Under the pieces are notes generated by a model. It was not told the DNA's origin and ran no database searches. It worked only from the letters and a program-made list of their open reading frames with translations. DNA of 64,000 nt from Symbiodinium natans (lineage: Eukaryota > Sar > Dinophyceae > Suessiales > Symbiodiniaceae): positions 81,000 to 144,999 of the forward strand of contig CAJNDS010000416.1 of NCBI GenBank assembly GCA_905221605.1, read 5' to 3'. Positions within the stretch are counted from its first letter, which is position 1; every line of letters starts with the position of its first letter. A program made the position numbers and the translations under genes. This document shows positions 50,705-60,362 of this stretch, in pieces.

Positions 50705-51420
50705 GTGAATTCGAGACAGATGTGACTGTCAATAGACGAAACCTTGTCAGACAGGACAAGAGAAAACAGCGCATCGTTTTGACTTTGGCTGAATGCTGGC
50801 AAACCTTATATGTTCGAGCACTGTAGAGATCTTTTTACTCATGTTGTTCTGGTTAACATCAGGATACCTGTAATACCGTGGGATCGTGGCGTCTGCGATG
50901 TTGGCGGCCCTGAGCTCAGTGTGCTTGATGCATTCGGTTGCAGGTCTCGCCTCGGGCCTAGTTGCCTGTTGTCGAGGCTTCTTGTTGGGTACTTTGTTTT
51001 GGTTAGAGGAGAAGTGCGTTTGTTTGGTAACCTCACGACAAATGACAGACGTCTGTGCATCGAGATGTAGTACAGTGTTGGAGAATCGTTTTGGGACTTG
51101 TTTTTCTGTGCAAGCTTGATCACACGACCTAGGTCGTGTTTTCGACCTGAGCCGAAAGCTCGAGCCAGAAGTGCTCTTACGAGAAGTATAGAGCCCAAGA
51201 GGGCTGGCCAAGAAGGGCCGCGCAGCCACGTGACGTGTATCAACATGGAAAGGAAGGATCAGCACCGCAGAGTATCGGTGGTAGGCACAGATGTGGTCAT
51301 TGCAGCAAGTGTTCGTGCATTATTTGTTTTTCTTTGGCCCAAAATCTTAGTTCGTGGCGACACTCGCCGGGGCATTTTTGTGCAGGAGCACGGAACTTGT
51401 GACACGAAGGCAGGTGCCTG
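50705..51420 (+). other. Untranslated stretch within element B
   Basis: About 715 bp without a convincing ORF on either strand. It may hold a leader for the ART-like ORF, since dinoflagellate transcripts are usually trans-spliced; no acceptor can be chosen with confidence. Confidence 0.4.
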
Positions 51421-51429
51421 GTGGGTCAG

Positions 51430-52713
51430 ATGTACCCATGGCCTTTGATGCCACCTTTTGGGACGGATTCCCGGGGCAGACGCCGTAGGCGCCGTAGCAG
51501 CTCAGACTCGCGCTCAAGAGAGCGAACGAGAGATCGTTCAAGGGGTCGGCGTGGGTCCAGGAGGAGCACCCCACCCCGCCGCGAAACGGCGCCACCTCCC
51601 ATGCCACCACCACCCGCTTTGCCTATGGCAAGCCCAGGGCATGTATGGCAACAGGTGCCGGTGATGCAGCAACCGGCCTTGATCGGGCCAGGGGCCAATG
51701 TGCAAGAGACACCCTCCAGTTGGAGAGACAGTTGGAAGTCTCAGCCTCAATGGAAGAAACCCCACCGGCCGTGGAACAAGTGGCAGAGTGAGAATTGGAA
51801 GAAAAGCAAGCATCAGGAACGGCCCGCCGAAAGTTATGATGTTAAGGAGGCCACACCTGAAGAGATCAAGGCGGCCGAAGCCCGAAAGGCAGCTGCCGAT
51901 AAGGCAAAACAAGAGGAGCTTTCCCTGGAGGATGAAGAAGCTGATGATGGGGAGTACCTCAAAGCCCTATGGGAGTCAGCCAACACGGCAGCTTGGGCTG
52001 CCACGGATCGACCCCTCAGCGCACGGGAGTTGGTCGAGAAGGGACAGCTTGAGCCCTGGTGGAAGTACCCGTGGAGCAAGATCGCGGCCCAATTTGCCGA
52101 GGCCTCGGAGTACAAGCCCCATATGTCCCACCTTTCGGTGCCTGATGCAGTTGCTGGCAGAATGGCCACGATTATGGGGGCCTTCCGGCACTACGGACGT
52201 CCCTTGGAGGGCGATGGTGATCTTGCCCAAAAGGTTGGGCCGGAGATGTTCACTTTCGATGTCCCGGGCCAGAACGTTTTGTTCGTGGGATGCAACATCA
52301 AGGGGCCGAGTTTTGTCCATGACCCCAACTATGCCAGCCAGGCCACGATGTGTCATGGCACAAGTTTTGCCTCGGTGATTGGCGTGGCCCAATGTGGAGA
52401 AATCACTGTGGGGGACAATCGTGAAGACGGCTTCCCGGCTTATGGATTTTCGGCTCGGGGTGCCCTCGTGGGTTTCTCGAAAGAGTCCATGGTGGCTGCT
52501 GTGAAGAAGACAGCGAGCCGGGCTAAGTCCCTCGGAGGGGCTATGTTGGTGGTGGAAGCCGAGCTCCCGGGGCCCACTCCTCAGGTGGAAGGTGGGCACG
52601 ATTACCTCCACTCTGCATGCAGAGACGCGGGCTCGGTACGCTCGGGTGAGCATTTTCTGCTCTCGCCCAAGCATGTGGTGCTTCGCGGCATAGCAGTGGG
52701 GTGGCCTCGCTGA
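51430..52713 (+). CDS. Element B ORF3: RS-rich protein with C-terminal ADP-ribosyltransferase-like domain
   Basis: 428 codons from ATG 51430. The N-terminus is Arg/Ser-rich (RRRRRRSSSDSRSRERTRD), then Pro and Trp/Lys-rich, then a charged helix to about residue 190. The last 140 residues show MCHGTSFASVIGVAQCGEI, AYGFSARGALVGFS, GGAMLVVEAELPG and GEHFLLSPKHVVLRGIAV. The order His-Gly-Thr, then Tyr with a nearby Ser, then a strand and a final Glu before a hydrophobic strand matches the H-Y-E layout of PARP/ART folds. The enzyme would transfer ADP-ribose from NAD+; activity is inference. The ORF lies between ORF2 and the recombinase. An element C ORF (11538-12746) has a related C-terminus. Confidence 0.6.
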   Translation: MYPWPLMPPFGTDSRGRRRRRRSSSDSRSRERTRDRSRGRRGSRRSTPPRRETAPPPMPPPPALPMASPGHVWQQVPVMQQPALIGPGANVQETPSSWRDSWKSQPQWKKPHRPWNKWQSENWKKSKHQERPAESYDVKEATPEEIKAAEARKAAADKAKQEELSLEDEEADDGEYLKALWESANTAAWAATDRPLSARELVEKGQLEPWWKYPWSKIAAQFAEASEYKPHMSHLSVPDAVAGRMATIMGAFRHYGRPLEGDGDLAQKVGPEMFTFDVPGQNVLFVGCNIKGPSFVHDPNYASQATMCHGTSFASVIGVAQCGEITVGDNREDGFPAYGFSARGALVGFSKESMVAAVKKTASRAKSLGGAMLVVEAELPGPTPQVEGGHDYLHSACRDAGSVRSGEHFLLSPKHVVLRGIAVGWPR

Positions 52714-52931
52714 CAGGGTGAGCCGGACCCTTAGTATGAACAGCACAGGATGCAGCGATCAGGCAGATCGGAAACAATTCAATTTGCACATGTGAGTGTT
52801 TGCACACGTGACTGTTGTGTCGCTGCATGTGCATCCAATGCCCGCCAGGGAGAACTCACTTTGTTGTTTTGTGATGGATCGGCTCAGTATTCATGTAGCA
52901 TCTGGGGATTGACTGATGGGTATTCCTCGTC

Positions 52932-54653
52932 ATGTCCGGTCGAGACCCCAGCTCCAGCGAGGCTGAATTGTTCTTTCGTAACCAGATCCATGCACGATCA
53001 GCTTTGCCCAGCCAGCCTTGGGAACAGCCTAGCATGTTATGCATTTTTGACCCGATGAAGGCGATGTTCCCTCAAGGGTTGGGCGTGCCTTACCAGGGCA
53101 GGAGAACACAACCGATGACCGCCTTAACAGCTGGCACGCAGTCTTCGACAAGTATAGTAGATACAGCAACGTCTCATTGCCAGGCCTGGACTCGTGCAGT
53201 TAAGGCCCGTCGGGGAGCGAGCTCGCGAGACCGTCAGCACGAAGCTTATCAGAAGGTTTTGCTCTTGCTCCAATCCTTTGCTAGTTTCTTTGACTTGTGC
53301 ACTCTCATGGAGGATGATACAGAGACTGGTCAGGACTCATTGCAGGCGATTCTGGCTGGCAAATCCCCAGCCACAGTTTTGAAACATGTGGGGCCAATTC
53401 GTACTTTTTGTGAATGGCTGGTGAAGTCAGGGAACCTTCCTCCTTTTCCTGAAAAGGTCGTTTGGTCTTTTGTCAACTGCGTCTTGAAGCTGCCCCGAAC
53501 GGCTGCCACCACTTTGGATACATGTCTAAAGGCCATCAAATGGAGTTATCATGCCCTGGGATCACGGGTACGACTTGAAGTTTTTCAAAGCGCACGTGTC
53601 AACGGACTGGTGGCTAAAGCTCTGGCCAACAAGAGTCCTTGGGACCCGGCTCCCCCTCTGCAAGTACACGAGGTGTTACAGCTGCATGCAATCGCTCAGG
53701 ACGAGGGCATCTCCCTTATTGATAGATGTGGTGCAGTTCATTTTCTGGCCATGCTTTATGGCAGAGCTAGAGCTTCTGATGTTCGTTGTATTCAACCTTT
53801 GATTATTGACAAGAGTGGCGCGGACTGGAGTCACGGTTTCATTGAACTAGGTACCCTCTACCATAAAACTTCACGGCTTGATGCTCAGCAACGCCGAATC
53901 CTTCCTTTGGTGATTCCGGGAATTGGTATTGCTAAAGTCCCGTTGGGGCAACTACTGCTGGAGTTGAGAGATGAAGCTGGGTTGCCGAATGATGGGATTG
54001 ATGTCCCTTTCCTGCCGGCCCCTCGGCCTGATGGTAGTTGGTCTTCGGACCCCCTGTCATCTAGTGAAGTGACTCGCTGGCTGCGTTTTCTACTCCCTCG
54101 TCCTGATTCAGAAAAGCCATTGTCTAGTCATTCTCTCAAGGCGACCACCCTCGTATGGTGCTCCAAATTCGGCATGCTGAGGGAGACTAAGCGCGTTCTT
54201 GGTCATCACGCTGACGCTGCCACAGGATCAGATGCGGTGTACGGTCGGGAGCTGCAGAGTGCTGCGTTGCGCGAGTACATCATTATCCTGGAAGCGGTTG
54301 CGTCAGGAAAATTTTTTCCTGACCAAACTAGGAGCGGCCATTTTGCTCAAGGCTGGAACCGTCAAAAGATCATGGAGTCTGCGGCGGTTGCACCTGGAGA
54401 TGATGAAACCAGTCAGGGGGACACGCCCGACGATCAGGACGCTGCTTTGGCTGTAGTTTCGGATGCTTCCGATTCGGAGGAGGATAATTCGGAGAGCCCC
54501 TCGTACTGGGCTCACCCTACAAGTCAGGTCTTGCACAGAACCACACTTGGGTCTGCTTTGTTTTTGTGCGGTAGAGCTTTTGGAGATCACTACCGCCGAG
54601 TCCCTATGGTCAGGGCACATGCTTACCCACAGTGTTCTAAATGTTTCTCTTAG
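52932..54653 (+). CDS. Element B tyrosine recombinase (integrase)
   Basis: 573 codons from ATG 52932, intact. Core-binding part: VLKHVGPIRTFCEWLVKSG (about residues 145-165). Catalytic part: LAMLYGRARASDVRCIQP (Arg I about 277), SSHSLKATTLVWCSKFG (HSLK box about 400), RVLGHHADA (second His about 424) and AVYGRELQ (Tyr about 436). YR retroelements use this enzyme to insert a circular DNA copy. The C-terminus is acidic (DASDSEEDNSESPS). It is 5' of Gag and RT, as in element A, and is expressed in a different frame from Gag, with 145 bp between its stop and the Gag ATG. Confidence 0.88.
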   Translation: MSGRDPSSSEAELFFRNQIHARSALPSQPWEQPSMLCIFDPMKAMFPQGLGVPYQGRRTQPMTALTAGTQSSTSIVDTATSHCQAWTRAVKARRGASSRDRQHEAYQKVLLLLQSFASFFDLCTLMEDDTETGQDSLQAILAGKSPATVLKHVGPIRTFCEWLVKSGNLPPFPEKVVWSFVNCVLKLPRTAATTLDTCLKAIKWSYHALGSRVRLEVFQSARVNGLVAKALANKSPWDPAPPLQVHEVLQLHAIAQDEGISLIDRCGAVHFLAMLYGRARASDVRCIQPLIIDKSGADWSHGFIELGTLYHKTSRLDAQQRRILPLVIPGIGIAKVPLGQLLLELRDEAGLPNDGIDVPFLPAPRPDGSWSSDPLSSSEVTRWLRFLLPRPDSEKPLSSHSLKATTLVWCSKFGMLRETKRVLGHHADAATGSDAVYGRELQSAALREYIIILEAVASGKFFPDQTRSGHFAQGWNRQKIMESAAVAPGDDETSQGDTPDDQDAALAVVSDASDSEEDNSESPSYWAHPTSQVLHRTTLGSALFLCGRAFGDHYRRVPMVRAHAYPQCSKCFS

Positions 54654-54798
54654 AGCCAATTTCCCCTAATGGAGAAGTGGTGAGTACGAGCGTAGTTGGA
54701 AAACAGCAGGGTGAGTTTGCCGTCATGCTAGCTCGCAGACTCGGGTGTGATGTCTCTGTTTGTGAGTGTTTGTTTGGCTCGTACAGCTTGTAGCGGCC

Positions 54799-56088
54799 AT
54801 GACAAGTTCAGTGGACTCGGCCCCTTACTTCCTTCAGAGAGCAGAGGAAATTTTGTTAACCAAGCGGGTCGTTGATGCACTAACTGCCAAAGGGGTCAAA
54901 ACCTTGGCTCAGCTGGCCTTTTGCGTGGGCCAGCCGGGGCAACTCCTGGCTCAATCGGATTTCGATACATGGAGCACAGCAGTACTGGCAGACCTTACGG
55001 TGGGCGAGAAGGCATCACTGAGACGGTTGATTCTTGAGGCCCAGACGATGTTGGTGGCCTCCCTTAAGGACATGGCAGAACCGTCCGAGGGTGTTACACC
55101 TAAGAAGGTGGGACTCGCTGAGCGTAATGCACGCATGGACCAGTTGCGCACTCAGCTTTCGGGGATTTCCCTGACTGGCCAGTTGGAGCCTAGTCACGCC
55201 TTGTTGGACATGACCGTTCAGCAGTGGGAAAACCGATGCCTTAAGTATATTGGCCCGGAAAAATGCCACAGCCGCGAGGAGGAAGTTCAGAACGTGAAGC
55301 CGCTGACCACCAGCCTCTCCCTCGAAGGGGGAAAACTCAAAGTTACGGAGTCTTCTGGTATGGAAGATCGTGATATAGAGGGATCCCTCCAGGTGTTAAA
55401 CGCCCTTAGAAGACGGGGAGTTGCATATGCATTCGCCAGGCTGATTAGTTGGGACAAGCACGAGGCCTACGTTTCCTCGCTTTTCAAGTACCTCACCAAA
55501 CCAGCTCAACAAGGTTACCGTAAGGTTTCCTTGAGGCAGATTCTGCGAGCTGACAAGCTGGCGTTCGCAAAGATGTCCGAGGCAGGAGCAGAGGTTCGCG
55601 CAGATGCATCGGGGACTTTGCCTTTGGATGCCAGGATTTCTTCGGTGCTGCAGGATTATGATTTGATCGTTGCGCTCCTTCCTTTGGGGGATTTTGAAGG
55701 TGGAGGAAAGTCGCGATTGGGAAAAGGCAACCGTAGTCATCCGTACGAGCATGCTCCGAACAAAGGTAAGCCAGGCAAGGGGAAGTCCTTTTGGAGCCCC
55801 AGGGGCTCCGAGTCATGGTCCGGAAAGGGCAAACCCTCACTCAAGGGCAAGGAGAAGGCTGGCATAGGGAAAGGTTACGGGGCTGGCAAGTCGGAATGGC
55901 TACCCGAGGGCCTACGTTACCAGGGAGCGTCCGCATGGAACAAGAAGGGCAACAAGGTCTGCTATGGTTTTAACCTCGGCGGATGCACGGACGCCAACTG
56001 TCAGAGGGGTGATCATGGTTGCATCATTTACAAGTGTGGTGGTGATCACCCGGTCACCAAGTGCCCACTGAAGCCTAAAAAGCTGTGA
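54799..56088 (+). CDS. Element B Gag with CCCH/CCHC-type zinc fingers
   Basis: 429 codons from ATG 54799 (a GTG 33 bp earlier is also in frame). N-terminal helical domain with DALTAKGVKTLAQLAF, shared with element A Gag; middle part with LNALRRRGVAYAFARLISW; Lys/Gly-rich basic linker (residues about 325-380, KGKPGKGKSFW, GKGKPSLKGKEKAG) for RNA binding; C-terminal CYGFNLGGCTDANCQRGDH (CCCH) and KCGGDHPVTKC (knuckle). It ends with TGA at 56086-56088 directly followed by CTAG. The downstream methyltransferase-like ORF continues in the same frame with no further stop, which suggests readthrough. Confidence 0.75.
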   Translation: MTSSVDSAPYFLQRAEEILLTKRVVDALTAKGVKTLAQLAFCVGQPGQLLAQSDFDTWSTAVLADLTVGEKASLRRLILEAQTMLVASLKDMAEPSEGVTPKKVGLAERNARMDQLRTQLSGISLTGQLEPSHALLDMTVQQWENRCLKYIGPEKCHSREEEVQNVKPLTTSLSLEGGKLKVTESSGMEDRDIEGSLQVLNALRRRGVAYAFARLISWDKHEAYVSSLFKYLTKPAQQGYRKVSLRQILRADKLAFAKMSEAGAEVRADASGTLPLDARISSVLQDYDLIVALLPLGDFEGGGKSRLGKGNRSHPYEHAPNKGKPGKGKSFWSPRGSESWSGKGKPSLKGKEKAGIGKGYGAGKSEWLPEGLRYQGASAWNKKGNKVCYGFNLGGCTDANCQRGDHGCIIYKCGGDHPVTKCPLKPKKL

Positions 56089-56136
56089 CTAGGTGATCCT
56101 GGTCTCGATGAGACTTCGCTGGCTCAGGATGTTGAG

Positions 56137-56832
56137 ATGGTTCCCCAGGATGAATCCGTTAGTGGCGTCACCTCTGCTCTGAACCAGGAGGTCGGTATGG
56201 GGGCCTTACCTTCAGGTGCGGGATTGGAACCCGTATCTGCAGTTGGGGTTGCCGAAGGTTGTGCATGTGACATTCAATGTTCTTTTTCGACGGCTTCAAT
56301 ACCGTCGGCCGCAACACTGCCAGTTTTCCAGACCGGCGAGGAGACGTCTTCTCGGAGCGAGCAGTGTTCTTTGGCTACAGAGCCGCAACAAGTTGTCTCG
56401 AATGAACAGCACGGGGGACCTACCCGTGCGATCCTTCAATGTTTTGCTGGGCAGGCCCGTGTGGCTGCAGCTTTACTCGCGCAGGGTTATTTTGCTTATG
56501 GAGTGGATCGTGTTAAACACAAGTCCGCTATGGCACCTGTTTTGCAAATGGACCTGTCCTCTCGGACAGCTTGTGATTCTGTTCTTACTTGGTTGGACAA
56601 GCGAAAAATTGCGGGGGTGCTGATTTGCATACCAAAGCTCACCTTGGACCCCATCTCTGCGGCATTTGTTTTCGCGGTTATCAATGGATGCCTCGACAGG
56701 GACTTGCCGTTAGTAGTAGAAGGCTCTTGCAAGTCCCAATTTTGGGATAATTTGAACCAACTTCCAGACGCTCAGCAAGCACCCCATTGGGTCGAAGTGG
56801 ACTGGGGATGCTGGGTCCCTGCGAGTCAGTAG
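56137..56832 (+). CDS. Element B methyltransferase-like ORF, motifs eroded
   Basis: 231 codons, in frame with Gag; 56137 is only the first Met after the Gag TGA. LQCFAGQARVAAALLAQG followed by YGVDRVK aligns with the element A SAM-binding motif (LVDLFAGKHAPISAAAS). The motif IV position reads VLICIPKLTLDPIS where element A has APPCRDYS, and the motif VI position reads LVVEGSCKSQFW where element A has ENPPSSMAW. The catalytic PPC and EN are therefore lost or changed, and activity is doubtful even though the frame is intact. It ends at TAG 56830-56832, and the RT frame follows in phase 13 bp later. Confidence 0.5.
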   Translation: MVPQDESVSGVTSALNQEVGMGALPSGAGLEPVSAVGVAEGCACDIQCSFSTASIPSAATLPVFQTGEETSSRSEQCSLATEPQQVVSNEQHGGPTRAILQCFAGQARVAAALLAQGYFAYGVDRVKHKSAMAPVLQMDLSSRTACDSVLTWLDKRKIAGVLICIPKLTLDPISAAFVFAVINGCLDRDLPLVVEGSCKSQFWDNLNQLPDAQQAPHWVEVDWGCWVPASQ

Positions 56833-56844
56833 CGGAGTTTTGTG

Positions 56845-58059
56845 ATGTCGAACCTTCCTGAAATTACCACGATTAGGCGCGAAGGGCGAGAACCGGCAGG
56901 GAAGTCGACAACACTGGATACCTCCTCAGGGGCCTACCCCCGTGGTTTTGCGACTGCTTTGGCTGAGGTCTTCGCGGCTGGCGTTACAGCGAGAGAACTT
57001 TTGTGCCAAAACCCTTCTTTGGCCAATAAGGCCATTCGAGTGTCGGCCATGCATCAACCTCGGGGGCACTTGAATGAGGTCATGCCGGAATGGAAGGTGG
57101 TCGTCTATGTGCTGCTGCCTAGATCAGTGATTGAGGATCCTTTCTCAGGACGCAAGCGTCTCAAGCAGGAATGGCGGATTCCGGATGGCATCCGTGTGTT
57201 GCCGGGGATGGCCGCCCTGCCGGTGGATTCCCAGCTTCTGTCGCGGACTCAGGCAGGGGGGAACTTGAGCCCGCAACTTCAGCAGGAAATGCAGCAACTG
57301 GACGGTGCCTCAGTGCTGAGGGTGGGGATTCCTTGGGATCCGATTGAATTTATTGGCAAGGCAGCAAAGCTAGGACACCCTTATCATCAGCTGTCTAAAT
57401 GCAACAAACCACTGGAGAAGTTGATAGAGCAACTTGTACATCGTCCAGGTTCGGTGAGATCCCAGAGAAAGTTTTACCTTGAGAAATGGGCTAGAAGAGC
57501 CAAAGAACTGGAGCCAGAGGAGGCAGAGCTGAAGGCTGGTATGTCCACCCATCGAGGAGCGATCCTCGGACCGAAACGTATTCTCCTCTTCCAAGAAATG
57601 CTTCAAGACATTCAATATGATGATATGGGTGTGGTGCAGGAGCTCATTCAGGGAGCCACCCTCACAGGCCCTATCCCAGTGACAGGAGTGTTGGATGCGA
57701 AACTGAAGCCAGCTAGGATGGACATTGAACAACTTGTGGACATGTCCGACCAGGTGTGTGGACAGATTTTCGACAGGACAATATCCAGTGGTGACAGAAA
57801 CATGGACACGTTGTTGTGGGAGAAAACGTTAGAGGAGGTTGAGAAGGGTCACCTCGCTGGACCTTTCGATGTTAGCCATCTCCCCAAAGGCTGTTTGGTG
57901 AGTTCCCGTTTCCCTCTGATGCAGGGAGGTAAACTCAGACCTATTGACAACTCACTTGAACAACTCTCTAACTCTCTACTACTGCCGAGCGGCGGGGGGA
58001 GGGGGCGGAAAGCGGGGGAGGAAAAAGGAAGAAAGGAGAGGAAGGGAAGGGAAATGTGA
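56845..58059 (+). pseudogene. Element B RT N-terminal region, cut by a duplication-insertion
   Basis: ATG at 56845 (an in-frame GTG precedes it). An upstream domain of about 330 residues of unknown fold (VYVLLPRSVIEDPFSGRKRL, FYLEKWARRAKELEPEE) leads to LEEVEKGHLAGPFDVSHLPKG, the segment just before the RT fingers. At 57952 the true coding sequence is interrupted; the remaining 35 codons are insert sequence. Removing 283 bp (57953-58235) would bring this frame into register with the RT ORF at 58178. Confidence 0.75.
57844..57952 (+). repeat. 109-bp direct repeat, first copy, within RT
   Basis: Perfectly repeated at 58127-58235 (offset 283). 174 bp of unrelated purine-rich sequence lies between the copies (57953-58126). 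Confidence 0.95.
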
Positions 58060-58126
58060 CTAAAAACCACGCGAGCGACGCCCCTGACCGACGCTGGAGG
58101 GCACTAGCGGCGCTCGCCGCGAGGGC

Positions 58127-58235
58127 AAGGGTCACCTCGCTGGACCTTTCGATGTTAGCCATCTCCCCAAAGGCTGTTTGGTGAGTTCCCGTTTCCCTCT
58201 GATGCAGGGAGGTAAACTCAGACCTATTGACAACT
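58127..58235 (+). repeat. 109-bp direct repeat, second copy, within RT
   Basis: Perfect copy of 57844-57952. The offset of 283 is not a multiple of three, so the RT frame is shifted by one. Confidence 0.95.
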
Positions 58236-59617
58236 ACTCTTCCAGTCTCATTAACGACACGGTTACCGTCTCCGAGAAACCTGTTACACATTCAATTGAC
58301 GAGATCGCACTCCTAATTACCAAGCTATCGAAGGCAGCTAGGAAAAAGGGACTGTTGGAACTCTTCGGGAAGACGGCTGACCTGAAAAGCGCATATCGAC
58401 AGTTGGCCATTTCAGATGAGAGTTTAAGATTTTCGTACTTAGCAGTGTACGACCCGATCGAGGGGAAGCCCAAATTATTCCAGCAACTGGCGGTACCTTT
58501 TGGATCCACGAAAGCAGTATACTTCTTCTTGAGGGTTGCAAGGGCTCTTTGGACGATCCTGGTGGAAGGAGCCAGAATCCCTACGACGAATTACTTTGAC
58601 GACTTTGTTCTCCTCGCATTGAGCGGCGACAGGAGTTCATGTGGGCATACCTTTGATGAGGTCATGAAACTGTTGGGTTGGAAGTTGTCAACAGACAAGA
58701 CTACGGAGTGGAGCACAAGTTTCGAAGCTTTGGGCGTTTTGTTTGAGCTGGACCAAACAGGGACAGGGGTCCTGAAAGTTAAGAACACCGAACGAAGGCG
58801 TCGAGAGTTGGTCACAGCCATCAGAGGTCACCTGGAGAATGGTTTGATGGGTCAGAAGGAGGCCCTGCAACTGAGGGGCCGATTACAGTTTGCACAAGCT
58901 CAGTTCTTCGGAAGGTTAGGCAGGAGGTGTCTGGTTGAGATCACGAGACATGCCTATGGTGGGAGGCGGAAAATTCCGGGATACACTAAAGACCTTTTGG
59001 AAGAGTTCTGCAAGTTCTTAGACGCTGCTCAGCCCAGGCTAGTGGGACAGGTGTCGTGCAGATCGTTTATGATACTCACCGATGCAGCCTTCGAAACCGA
59101 GACAAGGTCTGGTGGATTAGGTGGTGTGCTCCTTACGGGGAGTGGGACAGCGCTGTCATTCTTCAGTATTCCAATCTCGGAAATCCAGACTCAAGTGTTA
59201 TCTGCGGAGGACGAACAAACCATTATCTATGAGCTGGAAATGCTTGGGGTTTTGGTTGGTTTGAAGTTGCTAACAGGCCAGACTGCAGCCTTTGCTGAAT
59301 CGTATTCCCAGCATGGAGCGACTGCTGGAACTGGGGTAATCATCTACCTCGACAATGATGCGGCCCGTCACGCCTACATCTCAGGATCTGCTAAGAAAGG
59401 AGTTGCTGGAATGTTGGTGGATGAAGCAAACTTCCTGGAATATGTTCACGGATTTCTACCGTGGTATGCAAGAGTTGCCTCCCCAGCAAATCTTGCAGAT
59501 CAACCTTCGAGGTTCCAACTTGATTTGGTTAGGAAGTTAGGATTCAAGGACGAATCGCATGAAGCGAGGAGGATCGTTTCGGCGATTGTGAAGAGGGCCT
59601 CGAAACTGAAGGTTTGA
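58178..59617 (+). CDS. Element B reverse transcriptase and RNase H
   Basis: 479 codons counted from a TTG inside the second repeat copy; the real start is upstream, in the 56845 ORF. RT motif A is GKTADLKSAYRQLAI (about residues 66-80), motif B region LAVPFGSTKAVYFFLR, and motif C TNYFDDFVLLA (about 138-148). RNase H-like core: MILTDAAFETETRSGGLGG (D), IYELEMLGVLVGLKLL (E), IIYLDNDAARHAYISG (D) and ANLADQPSRFQ (D). DIRS/Ngaro-type RT-RNase H fits best. Both enzymes look intact apart from the upstream insertion. Confidence 0.88.
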   Translation: MVSSRFPLMQGGKLRPIDNYSSSLINDTVTVSEKPVTHSIDEIALLITKLSKAARKKGLLELFGKTADLKSAYRQLAISDESLRFSYLAVYDPIEGKPKLFQQLAVPFGSTKAVYFFLRVARALWTILVEGARIPTTNYFDDFVLLALSGDRSSCGHTFDEVMKLLGWKLSTDKTTEWSTSFEALGVLFELDQTGTGVLKVKNTERRRRELVTAIRGHLENGLMGQKEALQLRGRLQFAQAQFFGRLGRRCLVEITRHAYGGRRKIPGYTKDLLEEFCKFLDAAQPRLVGQVSCRSFMILTDAAFETETRSGGLGGVLLTGSGTALSFFSIPISEIQTQVLSAEDEQTIIYELEMLGVLVGLKLLTGQTAAFAESYSQHGATAGTGVIIYLDNDAARHAYISGSAKKGVAGMLVDEANFLEYVHGFLPWYARVASPANLADQPSRFQLDLVRKLGFKDESHEARRIVSAIVKRASKLKV

Positions 59618-59635
59618 CACACGGCTCAGGTGAAT

Positions 59636-59873
59636 GGGGAAAGGAGCCCTGTGTCTCACAGGACATTTCGAGACTCAACAACAGTCTTGGGTCTTACAGG
59701 AGGGATCGAGATCCAACTAGCCGTGCTCGGTACTGTTTCCCCACAACGTGAAAAGATTCGAACGAGAGCAAGTGATGTGAGCAGAATGCATGTTGCTTGA
59801 TGAAGATTGTGTCATGCTTGAAGTGCTCAAACACGACATGACATTTCATAACAAGCACGGTTTTGAACAATAA
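59636..59873 (+). repeat. Element B split repeat B1 (internal)
   Basis: 238 bp repeated at 60704-60941. It starts 18 bp after the RT/RNase H ORF stop and abuts A2. Confidence 0.95.
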
Positions 59874-60130
59874 GTATCGTTCTTCGAATGCCTGGAGAAG
59901 ATAGAGCTTTATTGTTCAAAGGAAACAACATCAAAATGTTGTGGTGAACAAAACATTTGATTGTTGTTTCAGTGCTTGCCTTTTTGCACAACTTATTTCT
60001 AATGCTTGATCAGTTTTATGCTTGTTCATGCAGGATTTGTATTTACTTATACACCCGTCGCAGCGGGACCTCTCAAAGGGCAGGATGCCCGGAAAGTGCT
60101 CTTAGAAGCTGATAGATTGTTTTCGAAAAA
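59874..60130 (+). repeat. Element B split repeat A2 (internal)
   Basis: Copy of A1. The B1-A2 joint (AACAATAA|GTATCG) stores the presumed circle junction. Confidence 0.95.
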
Positions 60131-60362
60131 CCCACCCTCGCCACCCTTGGAGACTAACGTAAACGTTCTTGCAACCATGTCAGGAGAGGACTCATGTGCA
60201 CACGAATATCCGGTAAGGGACCAGGCGGCTCAATGAGCGTGTACAATCAGGAACCCTTGTTAGTGCGGGCCTTACTTCATGTGGTGACAGTTCCGCTTGT
60301 TTGCTCGACCATGCAGGCTCGAGTCTCGTTCTTTTCATCGCTGTACTTTTCTCAGCATTCTC

